DNA of 64,000 nt from Desulfomicrobium baculatum DSM 4028 (GTDB lineage Bacteria; Desulfobacterota; Desulfovibrionia; Desulfovibrionales; Desulfomicrobiaceae), in NCBI RefSeq assembly GCF_000023225.1, contig NC_013173.1, positions 2,544,501 through 2,608,500 of the forward strand, read 5' to 3'. The position numbers and the translations under genes were made by a program. Shown here in pieces: positions 42,266 to 51,048 of this stretch. Under the pieces are notes generated by a model. It ran no database searches and was not told the DNA's origin. It saw only the letters and a list, made by a program, of their open reading frames with translations. Within the stretch, counting starts at the first letter, position 1. Every line of letters begins with the position of its first letter.

Positions 42266-43606
42266 TTATGTACCCAGCGAGTCGTCCAGCCCCATGGTGT
42301 TCAGATGGGCGTACAGGCTGACGCTTTTGCCGAGCAGCCCGAGCTTGCGGCGGATGTTCTTGCGATGGGTCTGGATGGTTTCGACGGAGAGGCTTAAAAG
42401 CTCGGCGATTTCCTTGTTGGAGTGGCCGGATTGAATGAACTGGCAGACTTTCATCTCCATCTGCGTGAGCTTGAGCAGCAGGGGCATGCCGCCCGGGTCC
42501 CGGGGCAAAAGGCGCGTCAGCTGGTCTTTGACGACGGTGACATACCCCTTGCGGATCGCGGGATCATTTTCCGACTCGATGCGTTCCAGCGCCGGCAATA
42601 CCAGGGTGTTGACCTTGGCGGCCAGGTTGCTGGCGTGGTCTTCGTGTTCCTTGCCGACACTTTTCAAAACGTTGCGCAGCGTGATGTTCATCTCTTCAAG
42701 TTGCGCCTTTTCCCGGCGCAGCGCCTCGGTCTTTTCGTCGACAATGCCCTCCAGGGTCTGACGCTGCATGGCCTGGGTGGTCATGTTGGTCAGCACGAAG
42801 ATGTACTGGTCGCTGGCTAGGCTGACCTGGTTGATGGTGTTGATCTGCATCCTGTAGATGACGTCCTCGTCAAAGGGGGCCAGCTCGCAGGTGATGCCCA
42901 CCGGATAGTAGCGCAGCAACTCGTCCACCGAAGCGCCCTCCAGGGAAAGGACCTCCCAGATCGGGCGGTTCAGCGTCGAGGCTTCATCCATCACTGCCCT
43001 TACCGCGGCGTTGATGTTCGCGACCAGGCCATTACCCTCCACCACGAAGATGAGGTCGGAGGTTGCGTTCAGCGTATTTTCAAAACGGCACTTCTCAAGG
43101 GTCAGCAACCTGTTCATCTCGTCAAGCTTGCTGTTTGAAAACTCGGGAAAGGTCCGGATCCAGTCCTGCAGATAGAGCACCTCAAGCGCGTCCCCGTAGA
43201 GCCTGATGAGCCTGCGCGCCTCCACCTTGTGATTGAACTCGACGTCCATCTGCTCGATGACGTCCAGCAGGCTGTACACAAAGGTCTTGAAACAGCCGAG
43301 AAACATGTCGAAAGTGATGCCGCGTGATCTGTGACGACGGGACGATTCGATCAGGAAACGTTCCCAGCCGGTGTCGCAGCGGAGCAATGCGGAAAATTCC
43401 TCGGGGACGTCGTGCTCCTCGATATGTCGTAACAGCGGCTGCAGAAACTCTTTCAGGGCGACAAGGCAGTCGACGCGCTTGGCCGTGGTGTGTTGCAGGT
43501 ATCCGGCGGTAGCCATGCGCAGGGACCACCGCTCAAGAAAATAGTCCTGGTGCGTTTCCGCCAGGCGCAGCAATATCTGATAACCAGTCGATTCGTGTGC
43601 CTTCAT
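42266..43606 (-). CDS. LuxR-family regulator with PAS-like sensor
   Basis: A 446-residue protein. Residues 1-170 are helical and may be a sensory module. A PAS-like domain spans about 175-285 (FENTLNATSDLIFVVEGNGLVANINAA). A coiled coil follows (MQRQTLEGIVDEKTEALRRE), and the C-terminal LuxR helix-turn-helix is complete (MKVCQFIQSGHSNKEIAELL, SVETIQTHRKNIRRKLG). There is no receiver domain. It lies 106 bp upstream of the chaperone-DmsABC run, same direction, and probably regulates it. Confidence 0.82.
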   Translation of the reverse strand: MKAHESTGYQILLRLAETHQDYFLERWSLRMATAGYLQHTTAKRVDCLVALKEFLQPLLRHIEEHDVPEEFSALLRCDTGWERFLIESSRRHRSRGITFDMFLGCFKTFVYSLLDVIEQMDVEFNHKVEARRLIRLYGDALEVLYLQDWIRTFPEFSNSKLDEMNRLLTLEKCRFENTLNATSDLIFVVEGNGLVANINAAVRAVMDEASTLNRPIWEVLSLEGASVDELLRYYPVGITCELAPFDEDVIYRMQINTINQVSLASDQYIFVLTNMTTQAMQRQTLEGIVDEKTEALRREKAQLEEMNITLRNVLKSVGKEHEDHASNLAAKVNTLVLPALERIESENDPAIRKGYVTVVKDQLTRLLPRDPGGMPLLLKLTQMEMKVCQFIQSGHSNKEIAELLSLSVETIQTHRKNIRRKLGLLGKSVSLYAHLNTMGLDDSLGT

Positions 43607-43630
43607 GGGATCCTTTTTTTCTTATGCTTC

Positions 43631-43663
43631 CCCCTACCCATCCCCTACCCATCCCCTACCCAA
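43631..43663. repeat. 11-bp tandem repeat, about three copies
   Basis: The unit CCCCTACCCAT occurs at 43631 and 43642, and as a partial third copy at 43653, just upstream of the LuxR-type gene start and 73 bp before the small secreted-protein gene. Confidence 0.9.
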
Positions 43664-43735
43664 AGGCTTGTCTTATTTCTTTTAAGGCCTATCAGCAAGG
43701 ATGCCCGAGCAATACAAAAAATCCGAGGTGGAATC

Positions 43736-44152
43736 GTGCGATTTTTTCTGATTTTGCTTATCATGCTGACCCTGAACATGACTGGACTCGCCCTCGCAGG
43801 CGACACGCCAGCCCGAGCCAAGGGCATGGAAGAGAATGCCACGGTAGTCATTGCCGGTGACCGGATTGTCGGCGCACCGCTCGTCGCCACCTTTGAAATG
43901 GGCGATTACAAAGTGCCTGAAGGAATGTACGCATCGATCAATATCGACGTGGAGAAGAAGCCGGAGGGAAAAAAACCTGAAATCCAAACCGGATATCCGC
44001 AGTCGCGCCTTCTCTTCTCAGCGCCGGGCACCTACGAGCTCAGATTTCGACTCAACCAGATCAGCAAATCCAGTTGCGGCGGGGTAGACTCCCTTCTGCT
44101 GCTGGAGAAGACGGAGGTTTTGGAAATCTTGCCCGCCGGGGGAGGTCAATGA
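43736..44152 (+). CDS. Small secreted protein of unknown function
   Basis: A 138-residue protein starting at GTG (43736) with GAGGTGG upstream. It has a signal peptide ([19 protein letters not shown]), then a domain with predicted beta strands and an interesting Cys pair absent except for one Cys ([20 protein letters not shown]). The fold may resemble an Ig-like or proteinase-inhibitor-like protein, but I do not recognise it. The upstream open frame is longer but has no ribosome site. It is divergent from the LuxR-type regulator. Confidence 0.55.
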   Translation: MRFFLILLIMLTLNMTGLALAGDTPARAKGMEENATVVIAGDRIVGAPLVATFEMGDYKVPEGMYASINIDVEKKPEGKKPEIQTGYPQSRLLFSAPGTYELRFRLNQISKSSCGGVDSLLLLEKTEVLEILPAGGGQ

Positions 44153-44370
44153 CTGTAGGCGCTCAAACAAACCACATGCGCCTCAGCATTATCGCAACTC
44201 AGGGAAACACCTGCTCGTCCCTAACATCCTTCCAGCTCATGTCATCGTACGCCACTGCCCGTTTTCGAGCAGCGCAACGAACGCACGACCATTCACCATC
44301 ACTCTGTTCCACCGCAGCGCAGTCCAAATGTTGGACATGGTACTGGGCGGACAATAAAACGACACGAAAA

Positions 44371-44399
44371 AAGGGCCTGGATTTTACATCCAAGCCCTT
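44371..44399 (-). terminator. Terminator of tRNA-Pro
   Basis: On the minus strand a stem (AAGGGCTTGGAT paired with ATCCAGGCCCTT) is followed by TTTTTT, 11 bp after the tRNA CCA end. Confidence 0.85.
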
Positions 44400-44409
44400 G
44401 TTTTCTTTA

Positions 44410-44486
44410 TGGTCGGGGCGAGAGGATTCGAACCTCCGGCCCTCGGTTCCCAAAACCGATGCGCTACCAAACTGCGCTACGCCCCG
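44410..44486 (-). tRNA. tRNA-Pro (anticodon TGG)
   Basis: The minus strand folds as a complete cloverleaf: acceptor CGGGGCG / CGCCCCG, D-arm GCGCAGTTTGGTAGCGC, anticodon loop TTTGGGA within TCGGT/ACCGA, and T-arm GGAGGTTCGAATCCTCT. The 3' CCA is encoded. The anticodon TGG reads proline codons. Confidence 0.97.
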
Positions 44487-44579
44487 AAGAGTGGCGTATC
44501 TACACAGGCGCGCTTCACGCTGTCAACAGGTTTCTCGATGGGCTCTGGACAGGCCCCGGCCTTGGTCGTAAAACATGTC

Positions 44580-45362
44580 ATGCGCGCGGTTATCGTTTTA
44601 CTCACAGACTTTGGGCACCTTGATCCCTATACAGGACAAATGAAGGGGGTTCTTTTGCGCGAGGCGCCGGACGCGCGCATTGTGGACCTTTGCCATGAAG
44701 TGGAGGCACACAACATACTTCAGGCCGGCTTTTTGCTGCAGGCCAGTTATCAACACTTTCCGCCGCAGAGTATCTTTCTGGGCGTGGTCGATCCCGGGGT
44801 CGGTTCATCGCGGTCCATTGTGCTGGCCGAACGGGAGAATCAGCTTTTTCTGGCCCCGGACAATGGTCTGCTGTCATTTCTGATCGATGAGCCTGTCTCG
44901 TGGTGGCGGATTGACGCGCAGGCTTATGCCGCCGGCAACACCTTTCACGGGCGGGACATTTTCGCGCCCATCGCCGCCCGCTTGGCCCTGGGTGCGGCGC
45001 CGCAAGCCTTCGGGTCCCGCATCGGGCCGGACATGATCATGCGACGTGATTTCATCTGGGCCGAGATTGGGAACCGCGCCATTGACTGTACGGTCCTGCA
45101 TGTGGACCGCTTCGGGAACTGCCTGCTGAACCTGCGCGCAGAAAATTTTCCCGCACTGCCACGGACCTGGGCCCTTGATGACGGCAGATCGGTTGTTACG
45201 ACTGCAACCTACGCAGACCTCGCGCCGGGACAAATAGGACTCCTGGCGGGCAGTCAGGGGGTGCTGGAACTGGCCGTGAACCAGGGCGACTGCGCCCGTA
45301 CCTTGGGCCTTTGCCCCGGCCGAAACATACGCCTGACCCAAAAGGACATCCCGCACCAGTGA
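44580..45362 (+). CDS. SAM hydroxide adenosyltransferase (DUF62 family)
   Basis: A 260-residue enzyme. The N-terminal motif VIVLLTDFGHLDPYTGQMKG with the Asp-Phe-Gly-x4-Tyr pattern, then VVDPGVGSSRS and HGRDIFAPIAARL, is diagnostic of the S-adenosyl-L-methionine hydrolase family, which gives adenosine and methionine. The ATG at 44580 gives the family N-terminus; a longer reading would run through the tRNA. Its stop overlaps the cobS start as GTGA. Confidence 0.9.
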   Translation: MRAVIVLLTDFGHLDPYTGQMKGVLLREAPDARIVDLCHEVEAHNILQAGFLLQASYQHFPPQSIFLGVVDPGVGSSRSIVLAERENQLFLAPDNGLLSFLIDEPVSWWRIDAQAYAAGNTFHGRDIFAPIAARLALGAAPQAFGSRIGPDMIMRRDFIWAEIGNRAIDCTVLHVDRFGNCLLNLRAENFPALPRTWALDDGRSVVTTATYADLAPGQIGLLAGSQGVLELAVNQGDCARTLGLCPGRNIRLTQKDIPHQ

Positions 45363-46084
45363 ACCCGCTGCAAGATTTTCTCGTTGCCCTGACTTTTCTG
45401 ACCCGCCTGGGCCGTGCCCACATCACCACCAGCGAGGCCATCAGCCGGTCCATGCGCATGTATCCGATGGTGGGGCTCCTCCTTGGGCTGATTTTGGCCT
45501 TGTCGTCGATGCTCCCGCTTTCGTCCTGGATCCTGGCCTGGCTGTTGACCGGGCTCAATATTTATCTGACCCGGGGCCTGCACTGGGACGGATGGGCCGA
45601 CCTCTGGGACGGATGGGGCAGCGGGGCCACGGGGATGCGTTTCTGGACCATCGTCAAGGACAGCCACATTGGAGCCTTCGGCACCATGGGCCTTATTCTG
45701 GGCCTTGGACTGCAAACCGCGCTCTTTGAAGCGGCCGTCGCTCAAAAGGCGTGGATGGCGCTGCTCTTCGCCCCTGTTTTCGGCCGTTTCTGCTGTCTGG
45801 CCTTGGCCCGGATGAGCCAAAGCCTGTCCCGGCCGGGTCTGGGACAAAACGCCGTGCAGGGCGCAACCACATCCGCCCTGATCCTGGGGGGCTGTACCGC
45901 CCTGCTCCCGGCCCTACCGCTGGGTCCGAGCCATCTGGCCGCCACCCTTGCACTGGCCGTGGCCGCCCTGGCTGCGCTGCTGGCGCTGGGCCGCAAGCAC
46001 GAAGGCGTGAATGGCGATTTTCTGGGTGCGGCCATCATTGCCGGGGAGGTCTGCGCACTGCTCCCCCTATCACTGTCAATCTGA
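45359..46084 (+). CDS. cobS: Adenosylcobinamide-GDP ribazoletransferase
   Basis: A 241-residue membrane enzyme that joins adenosylcobinamide-GDP and alpha-ribazole in the last steps of cobalamin synthesis. GLHWDGWADLWDGWGSG is the CobS metal/active-site signature, and six or so hydrophobic helices fit. The GTG start at 45359 overlaps the preceding stop, so the two genes are translationally coupled. No cobalamin riboswitch is visible upstream. Confidence 0.9.
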   Translation: MNPLQDFLVALTFLTRLGRAHITTSEAISRSMRMYPMVGLLLGLILALSSMLPLSSWILAWLLTGLNIYLTRGLHWDGWADLWDGWGSGATGMRFWTIVKDSHIGAFGTMGLILGLGLQTALFEAAVAQKAWMALLFAPVFGRFCCLALARMSQSLSRPGLGQNAVQGATTSALILGGCTALLPALPLGPSHLAATLALAVAALAALLALGRKHEGVNGDFLGAAIIAGEVCALLPLSLSI

Positions 46085-46090
46085 CCCCCT

Positions 46091-46191
46091 GCAGGTATGT
46101 ATCCTGCGTCCTTGAAGGCCCGATCAATGCCTGCACATCTGCCCATCCGGCATTTATGCCATTCTGCAGACAATGGGTCCGGCGGGCCTTC
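46091..46191. other. Structured intergenic element (candidate RNA or MITE-like repeat)
   Basis: Nested inverted repeats lie between cobS and the next gene: GCAGG/CCTGC (46091-46107), then a 9-bp outer stem GAAGGCCCG/CGGGCCTTC (46114-46122 with 46183-46191) enclosing CCCAT/ATGGG and a hairpin GGCATTTATGCC. Neither a known riboswitch nor a terminator T-run is recognised. Confidence 0.45.
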
Positions 46192-46302
46192 ATTGACCCC
46201 TGTTTTATTTTAAGTTAGCAGCGCGACAAACGCCTTCATTAAGTGGTCACTCAAGCCCTGCTTCCCAACGGCCACGAGGCGCAATCCATACAGGAGAACA
46301 CC

Positions 46303-47385
46303 ATGGACTTTCCACAACTCAAGATCGGTGATCTTGTTGCAAAAATCCCCATCATCCAGGGCGGCATGGGTGTTGGCATTTCCCTTTCCGGGCTGGCCTC
46401 GGCCGTGGCCAAGGAAGGCGGAATCGGCGTCATCGCCGCCGCCATGATCGGCATGGGCGAGCCCGATATCGGAAGCAATTACCGCGAAGCCAACATACGT
46501 GCCCTGGCCCGTGAACTGCGCGCGGCCCGCGAAAAAACCGACGGCATCCTGGGCGTAAACATCATGGTCGCCCTGACCAATTTCAGCGACATGGTCAAAA
46601 CCTCCATCAAGGAGGGCGCGGACGTCATCTTCGCCGGTGCCGGCCTGCCTCTTGACCTGCCCTCCTACATTAAAGACGGGGCCAAGACCAAACTCGTGCC
46701 CATCATCTCCTCGGCCCGGGCCGCCAGCATCATCTGCAAGAAATGGCTGTCCAAGTTCGATTACCTGCCCGACGCCTTCGTGGTCGAAGGACCCAAGGCC
46801 GGCGGTCATCTCGGTTTCAAGCCCGAGCAGATCGACGATCCCGAGTTCTCTCTTGAAAAGACCGTGCCCGAAGTCATCGAGGCAGTACGGGAATTCGAGA
46901 AAAAAGCCGGCCGACCGATCCCGGTCATCGCCGCCGGCGGTGTGTGGGACGGCGCGGACATCCACAAGTACCTCAAGATGGGCGCGGCGGGAGTACAGAT
47001 GGGCACCCGCTTCGTGGCCACCCACGAATGCGATGCGGACATCAAATTCAAGGAGTCCTACATAAACGCCAAGGAAGAGGACATCCAGATCATCAAAAGC
47101 CCCGTGGGTCTTCCCGGACGGGCGGTCAGGGGTCCCTTTCTCGATGACGTGAACAGCGGCCTCAAGAAACCCTTCAAGTGCCCGTTCCATTGCATCAGTT
47201 CCTGCGACTACACCAAGAGCCCGTATTGCATCGCGCTGGCCCTGGTGAACGCCAAGAAAGGCATGCTGAAACACGGCTTCGCCTTTGCAGGAGCCAACGC
47301 GTACCGGGTCAACGCCATCGTCTCCGTCAAGGAGCTGATCGAATCCCTGCGCCAAGGGTACATCGCGGCAGCCAGCGCCGCCTAG
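46303..47385 (+). CDS. Nitronate monooxygenase-family flavoprotein
   Basis: A 360-residue TIM-barrel FMN protein. PIIQGGMGVGISLSGLASAV is the family N-terminus, PIISSARAASI and EGPKAGGHLG carry the catalytic His region, and PVIAAGGVWDGADIHKYLKM with GAAGVQMGTRFVATHEC is the phosphate-binding end. It may oxidise nitronates, though many family members are uncharacterised or FabK-like. A Cys-rich stretch (FKCPFHCISSCDY) near residue 295 is notable. AGGAG precedes the ATG by 6 bases. It is a single-gene unit ending in the terminator at 47411. Confidence 0.85.
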   Translation: MDFPQLKIGDLVAKIPIIQGGMGVGISLSGLASAVAKEGGIGVIAAAMIGMGEPDIGSNYREANIRALARELRAAREKTDGILGVNIMVALTNFSDMVKTSIKEGADVIFAGAGLPLDLPSYIKDGAKTKLVPIISSARAASIICKKWLSKFDYLPDAFVVEGPKAGGHLGFKPEQIDDPEFSLEKTVPEVIEAVREFEKKAGRPIPVIAAGGVWDGADIHKYLKMGAAGVQMGTRFVATHECDADIKFKESYINAKEEDIQIIKSPVGLPGRAVRGPFLDDVNSGLKKPFKCPFHCISSCDYTKSPYCIALALVNAKKGMLKHGFAFAGANAYRVNAIVSVKELIESLRQGYIAAASAA

Positions 47386-47410
47386 CACAAGCGACTCCAC
47401 GATTACCGAA

Positions 47411-47438
47411 AGCCCGGCCGAAATGGTCGGGCTTTTTT
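47411..47438 (+). terminator. Terminator of the nitronate monooxygenase gene
   Basis: Stem AGCCCGGCC / GGTCGGGCT with a 5-nt loop and six T residues. Confidence 0.9.
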
Positions 47439-47465
47439 GTGCACGCTTTTTGCTAATATGCCGAC

Positions 47466-47909
47466 ATGGCACGCCCCTTTTCATTCAAACTGGAAAAAAT
47501 CCTGGAATACCGCAGGCAGCTCGAAGACCAGGCAAAACTGGCCTTGAGCCTGACCAGACAACAGATTGCCGAACAGAACCTGCGCGTGGAGGCCTTACAC
47601 AAAGACCTGGAGGCCTGCCTTCTTGAGCTGAGCCGCCTCAAACAAATGACCCAACCGGAGCTGTGGCTCTGGTCGGGGTGGCGAAAGCGTCTGGAACTTG
47701 ACAAAAAACAAGCACAGGCAAAACTTGTCGAGCTGCAGCAGCTGGCCGAAACCCGTCGGCTTGAATTGGTGACAAAAGCCAAAGACCGTAAACTCCTGGA
47801 GAAACTCCGGGCCAAACAGGCAGAAAAACATGGTCAGGAAGAACAACGAAAAGAGCAAAAAGAATTCGACGAGACAGGCACCCTCCGGCACGGGCGCACG
47901 CCTTACTAG
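47466..47909 (+). CDS. fliJ: Flagellar export chaperone FliJ
   Basis: A 147-residue, almost entirely coiled-coil, highly charged protein. The start MARPFSFKLEKILEYRRQLE is typical of FliJ (Phe-x-Phe-x-Leu-x3-Leu-x2-Arg). It assists flagellar type III export with FliH/FliI. Its last 80 bp overlap the next gene in another frame. No other flagellar export genes are in the window. Confidence 0.85.
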   Translation: MARPFSFKLEKILEYRRQLEDQAKLALSLTRQQIAEQNLRVEALHKDLEACLLELSRLKQMTQPELWLWSGWRKRLELDKKQAQAKLVELQQLAETRRLELVTKAKDRKLLEKLRAKQAEKHGQEEQRKEQKEFDETGTLRHGRTPY

Positions 47910-48489
47910 ACTGGTCCAGGCCTGCATCGCCCTTGCAGCCGTCAAGCTGGTGGCCATCTGCCTGCTCTGGATTCCGTCCGCCGTCCCGGAAACCTCCTTG
48001 TTGCAACCCGTGATCATCCGCCCGGCCATTGCCGCAAGTCTGGCGCAGGCCGAGGAGCCTGCGGCGACCTCCGCAAAAACCCAGGACAACGCCACCGATC
48101 CCGATACGCAGACAGGCCAGCTCCAGGACCTCAATGCGCGTGAACAGGCCCTGGCCAAAAAGGAAGCGGAACTGAAGGCGCTTGAAGCGCAAGTCGATGA
48201 AAAGCTCACAACATTGCGGGAGCTTGAAATCAGGATGCAAAACCTGATCGATTCCGCCGGAAGCATCCAGGACGAAAAAATGGCGCATCTCATCGATGTC
48301 TATTCGAACATGAAACCCAAGCAGGCCGCATTGGTCCTGCAGACCCTGGAAGAACCCATCGCCGTCAGAATCCTGGCGGGGATGAGCGGCCGCAAGGCCG
48401 GCGAGATCCTTTCATCGGTGCGGCCCGACCGTGCGGCCGCGCTCTCCGCAGCCCTGACCCGGCTGCAGACCGGCGAAAGCGGGAATTAG
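47830..48489 (+). CDS. MotE-like flagellar motor chaperone
   Basis: A 219-residue protein with one N-terminal membrane helix (VQACIALAAVKLVAICLLW), a periplasmic coiled coil (REQALAKKEAELKALEAQVD), and a C-terminal MgtE-intracellular-N-like domain (MAHLIDVYSNMKPKQAALVL, MSGRKAGEILSSV). This architecture matches MotE, which stabilises MotC in stator assembly. The 80-bp overlap with fliJ implies coupled translation. Confidence 0.8.
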   Translation: MVRKNNEKSKKNSTRQAPSGTGARLTRLVQACIALAAVKLVAICLLWIPSAVPETSLLQPVIIRPAIAASLAQAEEPAATSAKTQDNATDPDTQTGQLQDLNAREQALAKKEAELKALEAQVDEKLTTLRELEIRMQNLIDSAGSIQDEKMAHLIDVYSNMKPKQAALVLQTLEEPIAVRILAGMSGRKAGEILSSVRPDRAAALSAALTRLQTGESGN

Positions 48490-48490
48490 C

Positions 48491-49231
48491 ATGCCGCGCA
48501 TCCGACTGACCGTGGCCTACGTCGGCACTCGCTACCAGGGCTGGCAGATCCAAGGCCGGGGCGAGACCATTCAGGGCGCCATCGAGGACAAACTGGCCCG
48601 CATCTGCGGCGAACTGGTGCGGGTCCACGGCTCCGGGCGCACGGATTCGGGCGTGCACGCCCTGGCGCAGGTGGCTCACTTCGACGTGCCCGAGTCCAAA
48701 AGGCATATCCCCTGGAGGCAGGCCCTGAACGCCATGCTCCCGGACGACATCTCCATCCTCGAAGCGCGCGAAGCGCAGGATGACTTTCACGCACGCTTTT
48801 CGGTCCGCTCCAAACGCTACGCCTATACGCTCTGGACCGAGCCCAGGTTCACCATGCCCCAGCGGGCGCCCTTTGTCTGGCCTGTGCGCGGGCTTGATTT
48901 CGAAGCCATGGACCAGGCCGCGGAGGTGCTTGCCGGAACCCACGATTTCGCGGCCTTCCAGAACGCCGGCACGGAGATAAAAGGCACGGTGCGCACCCTG
49001 GAGCCCATTGTCCGCGCTCCCGGAACCCATTCTGCGGAGTGGGTCTTCCGCTTTCAGGCCGATGGTTTTTTAAAACAGATGGTCCGCAACCTCATGGGCC
49101 TCCTGGTCGAAGTGGGACGAGGCGGGCTGGCCCCCGCTGACGTCCGCCCTATCCTCGAAGGGTGTGATCGCCGCAAGGCCCCGGCCACGGCCCCGGCACG
49201 GGGGCTCACATTAGAGGAAGTCATGTATTAA
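48491..49231 (+). CDS. truA: tRNA pseudouridine(38-40) synthase TruA
   Basis: A 246-residue enzyme. The catalytic Asp lies in GSGRTDSGVHAL near residue 52, and the start RLTVAYVGTRYQGWQIQG is typical of TruA. It modifies uridines 38-40 in the tRNA anticodon arm. Its ATG is 1 bp after the MotE-like stop. Confidence 0.95.
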   Translation: MPRIRLTVAYVGTRYQGWQIQGRGETIQGAIEDKLARICGELVRVHGSGRTDSGVHALAQVAHFDVPESKRHIPWRQALNAMLPDDISILEAREAQDDFHARFSVRSKRYAYTLWTEPRFTMPQRAPFVWPVRGLDFEAMDQAAEVLAGTHDFAAFQNAGTEIKGTVRTLEPIVRAPGTHSAEWVFRFQADGFLKQMVRNLMGLLVEVGRGGLAPADVRPILEGCDRRKAPATAPARGLTLEEVMY

Positions 49232-49318
49232 TGACTTTTGAAAACCAGCCGATTTATCAAGAATGTTCTACCGAATTTCGACTGCTTCGACACCATTAGC
49301 GCCAGTTCAGAGGTTTTC

Positions 49319-50161
49319 ATGGCCTTAAGCGACCTGCAAAAACTATTCGTCGTCTCCACCGCCACCCAGATGTGGCAGCAGGATCTGCTCATGAACGCCT
49401 ATTTTCAGGGCTCCGCCGTGGGCGCGAACCTGCGCGAAATGATTCTCGGGCAACAGCCGGTCAAACCCCTGACCAACCCCTTCGACGAGGCTATCACCGG
49501 CAGGCTGCGTTCGGACAGCGCGGCCATCCGCCGGGCCGGTAAAAATGTGCTGGAAGCCTCCTCCATGGCCGGCATCGCGGCCAGTGCGGTAGGCACGATC
49601 AAAGGCGTTCTGGAAGAAATGCAGAGTCTGGCCCAGCAGATCAAGGACGGCACCCTGACCTATTCCGCGGATGTCGCGAATCAGTACAACGCCCTGCGCG
49701 ACAGCATAACGCCGATCATCGAAGGAACCTATCACAACGGCATCGCCGTGCTGGACAAATCCCAGTGGGGCACGGACCAGATCAGCTCCGACGGCAAGGT
49801 ACATATCCAATCACTTCCCTCGGCGGCGGGAGGAGGCGGGTTCGACGTTGTCTTTCAGGAAATGGATGAAGCCGGTCTGGCCGCCCTCGACGGCGGCAAT
49901 CTGGAAGACAACCCGGCAGGCAGCCTGCAAACCGAACTGGACAACCTCTCCACCCATATCGGCGACATGGCCACCCTGGAAGAAATCTACTCCCAGCGTG
50001 AAGACGGACTGACCTACCAGGCCACGGCCCTTAATTCCCAGGCCGACCTCTTGGACCAGGCAGTGGAGGCGCGGCGGCAGACGCCGACCCTGTCCCTGGA
50101 GGAAATCCTGATCCGGCTGCTCATGCGCGACACCGGAACCCTTTTGGACGAACTCAGCTAA
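49319..50161 (+). CDS. Orphan flagellin-like protein
   Basis: A 280-residue protein. Residues 75-150 resemble the flagellin D0/D1 helices: AGIAASAVGTIKGVLEEMQS followed by LAQQIKDGTLTYSADVANQY, then YHNGIAVLD, which is close to the STTFNGQKLLD-type turn of flagellins. The N-terminal 50 residues (LQKLFVVSTATQMWQQDLLM) and C-terminal 80 residues are not flagellin-like, and the terminal helix that packs the filament core is not obvious. It could be a junction, cap or variant-filament protein. GAGG precedes the ATG by 5 bases. Not coupled to truA (87-bp gap). Confidence 0.6.
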   Translation: MALSDLQKLFVVSTATQMWQQDLLMNAYFQGSAVGANLREMILGQQPVKPLTNPFDEAITGRLRSDSAAIRRAGKNVLEASSMAGIAASAVGTIKGVLEEMQSLAQQIKDGTLTYSADVANQYNALRDSITPIIEGTYHNGIAVLDKSQWGTDQISSDGKVHIQSLPSAAGGGGFDVVFQEMDEAGLAALDGGNLEDNPAGSLQTELDNLSTHIGDMATLEEIYSQREDGLTYQATALNSQADLLDQAVEARRQTPTLSLEEILIRLLMRDTGTLLDELS

Positions 50162-50251
50162 AGCCCTCAGGCAGGGCATTCAACCCATTTTTCCTTGCTT
50201 TCTTTTCTCCACAAAACTTGCCCAAAGTCTTTTTCGCGATTACCATCCTTG

Positions 50252-50257
50252 TATAAT
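50252..50257 (+). promoter_or_regulatory. Possible sigma-70 -10 box
   Basis: A perfect TATAAT in an AT-rich spacer, 88 bp before the PagL-like gene. The -35 region (near TTTTTC) is weak. Confidence 0.4.
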
Positions 50258-50345
50258 ACACTTTTTTTTCAGGCCAAAACACTTCCGTAGGAATACGCCT
50301 GCTCGTTTGGCAGGTCAGCAAGGGTGAATCCCGAGGCAGCTCATC

Positions 50346-50939
50346 ATGAACCGCGCACGCTACCTAAAAATTATGTATTTCCTGCTCATCGCGATCCTGC
50401 TCGCTCCTGGCGCCAACGCCTCCGCGTCATCAGAAAATAACATCGCAGCCAGCCTTTACGGTGGAGTCATGACCGACGATAACTGGCGCCAGTCCATTTC
50501 CGGACAAGCCGAGCTGGTCGATTCGCACATTCTTGTCGGCGCCTTGGGCTGGACATTCCACCGCCCAACCAACCGTCTCTGGTCCCTGGAACTCGAGGCC
50601 AATGTGGCCCGGCATTTCGGCATCCAGGACCATTTTGAATTCAACGCCCCGGTACTGAACGTCCGCTGGGAATATTTCCCCTGGGACAAGATCCTGGATA
50701 CAAGCCTGGCCTACGGCCTCGGCCCTTCCTACGCCACGAAGCTGCCCGAATACGAAAGACAAAAAAGCGGTGACAGCGAACAATTTCTGCTCTTCTGGCA
50801 CATCGAGGCCGCCTTTGCCTTGCCGGATTCCAGTTGGTCCACCATCTTCCGCCTGCATCACCGATCCTCGGGCTACGGCATGTTCGCCGACAAAGGCGGA
50901 AGCAACATCCTGACAATGGGATTGCGCTACGAATTCTAA
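50346..50939 (+). CDS. PagL-like outer-membrane acyloxyacyl hydrolase
   Basis: A 197-residue secreted barrel. The signal peptide (about residues 1-27) is followed by beta strands and a C-terminal Phe. FRLHHRSSGYGMF near residue 163 provides the His-x-Ser pair that is catalytic in PagL. It would remove the 3-O acyl chain from lipid A. Overall similarity is low, so a general MipA/OmpV-like barrel is an alternative. Confidence 0.6.
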   Translation: MNRARYLKIMYFLLIAILLAPGANASASSENNIAASLYGGVMTDDNWRQSISGQAELVDSHILVGALGWTFHRPTNRLWSLELEANVARHFGIQDHFEFNAPVLNVRWEYFPWDKILDTSLAYGLGPSYATKLPEYERQKSGDSEQFLLFWHIEAAFALPDSSWSTIFRLHHRSSGYGMFADKGGSNILTMGLRYEF

Positions 50940-51048
50940 AACGCGAACAGCCTGGGATACGGCTCGACTGAATCCATTTTTCCCTTGCCTGCGCAGCCGG
51001 ATCGGGCCTACGATCTTCACAAACATTGCATCCACACCGGAGGAACCC

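Noticed and set aside
44409-44579. In-frame upstream extension of the SAM hydroxide adenosyltransferase
   Set aside because: It would read through the antisense of tRNA-Pro; the family N-terminus starts at 44580.
45300-46303. Cobalamin riboswitch near cobS
   Set aside because: cobS is coupled to the preceding gene with no leader, and no B12-box sequence is visible upstream; the structured element lies downstream of cobS.
47439-47454. Sigma-54-like GTGCACGCTTTTTGCT before fliJ
   Set aside because: The essential GG at -24 is TG, it overlaps the upstream terminator, and the predicted start would fall on the fliJ start codon.
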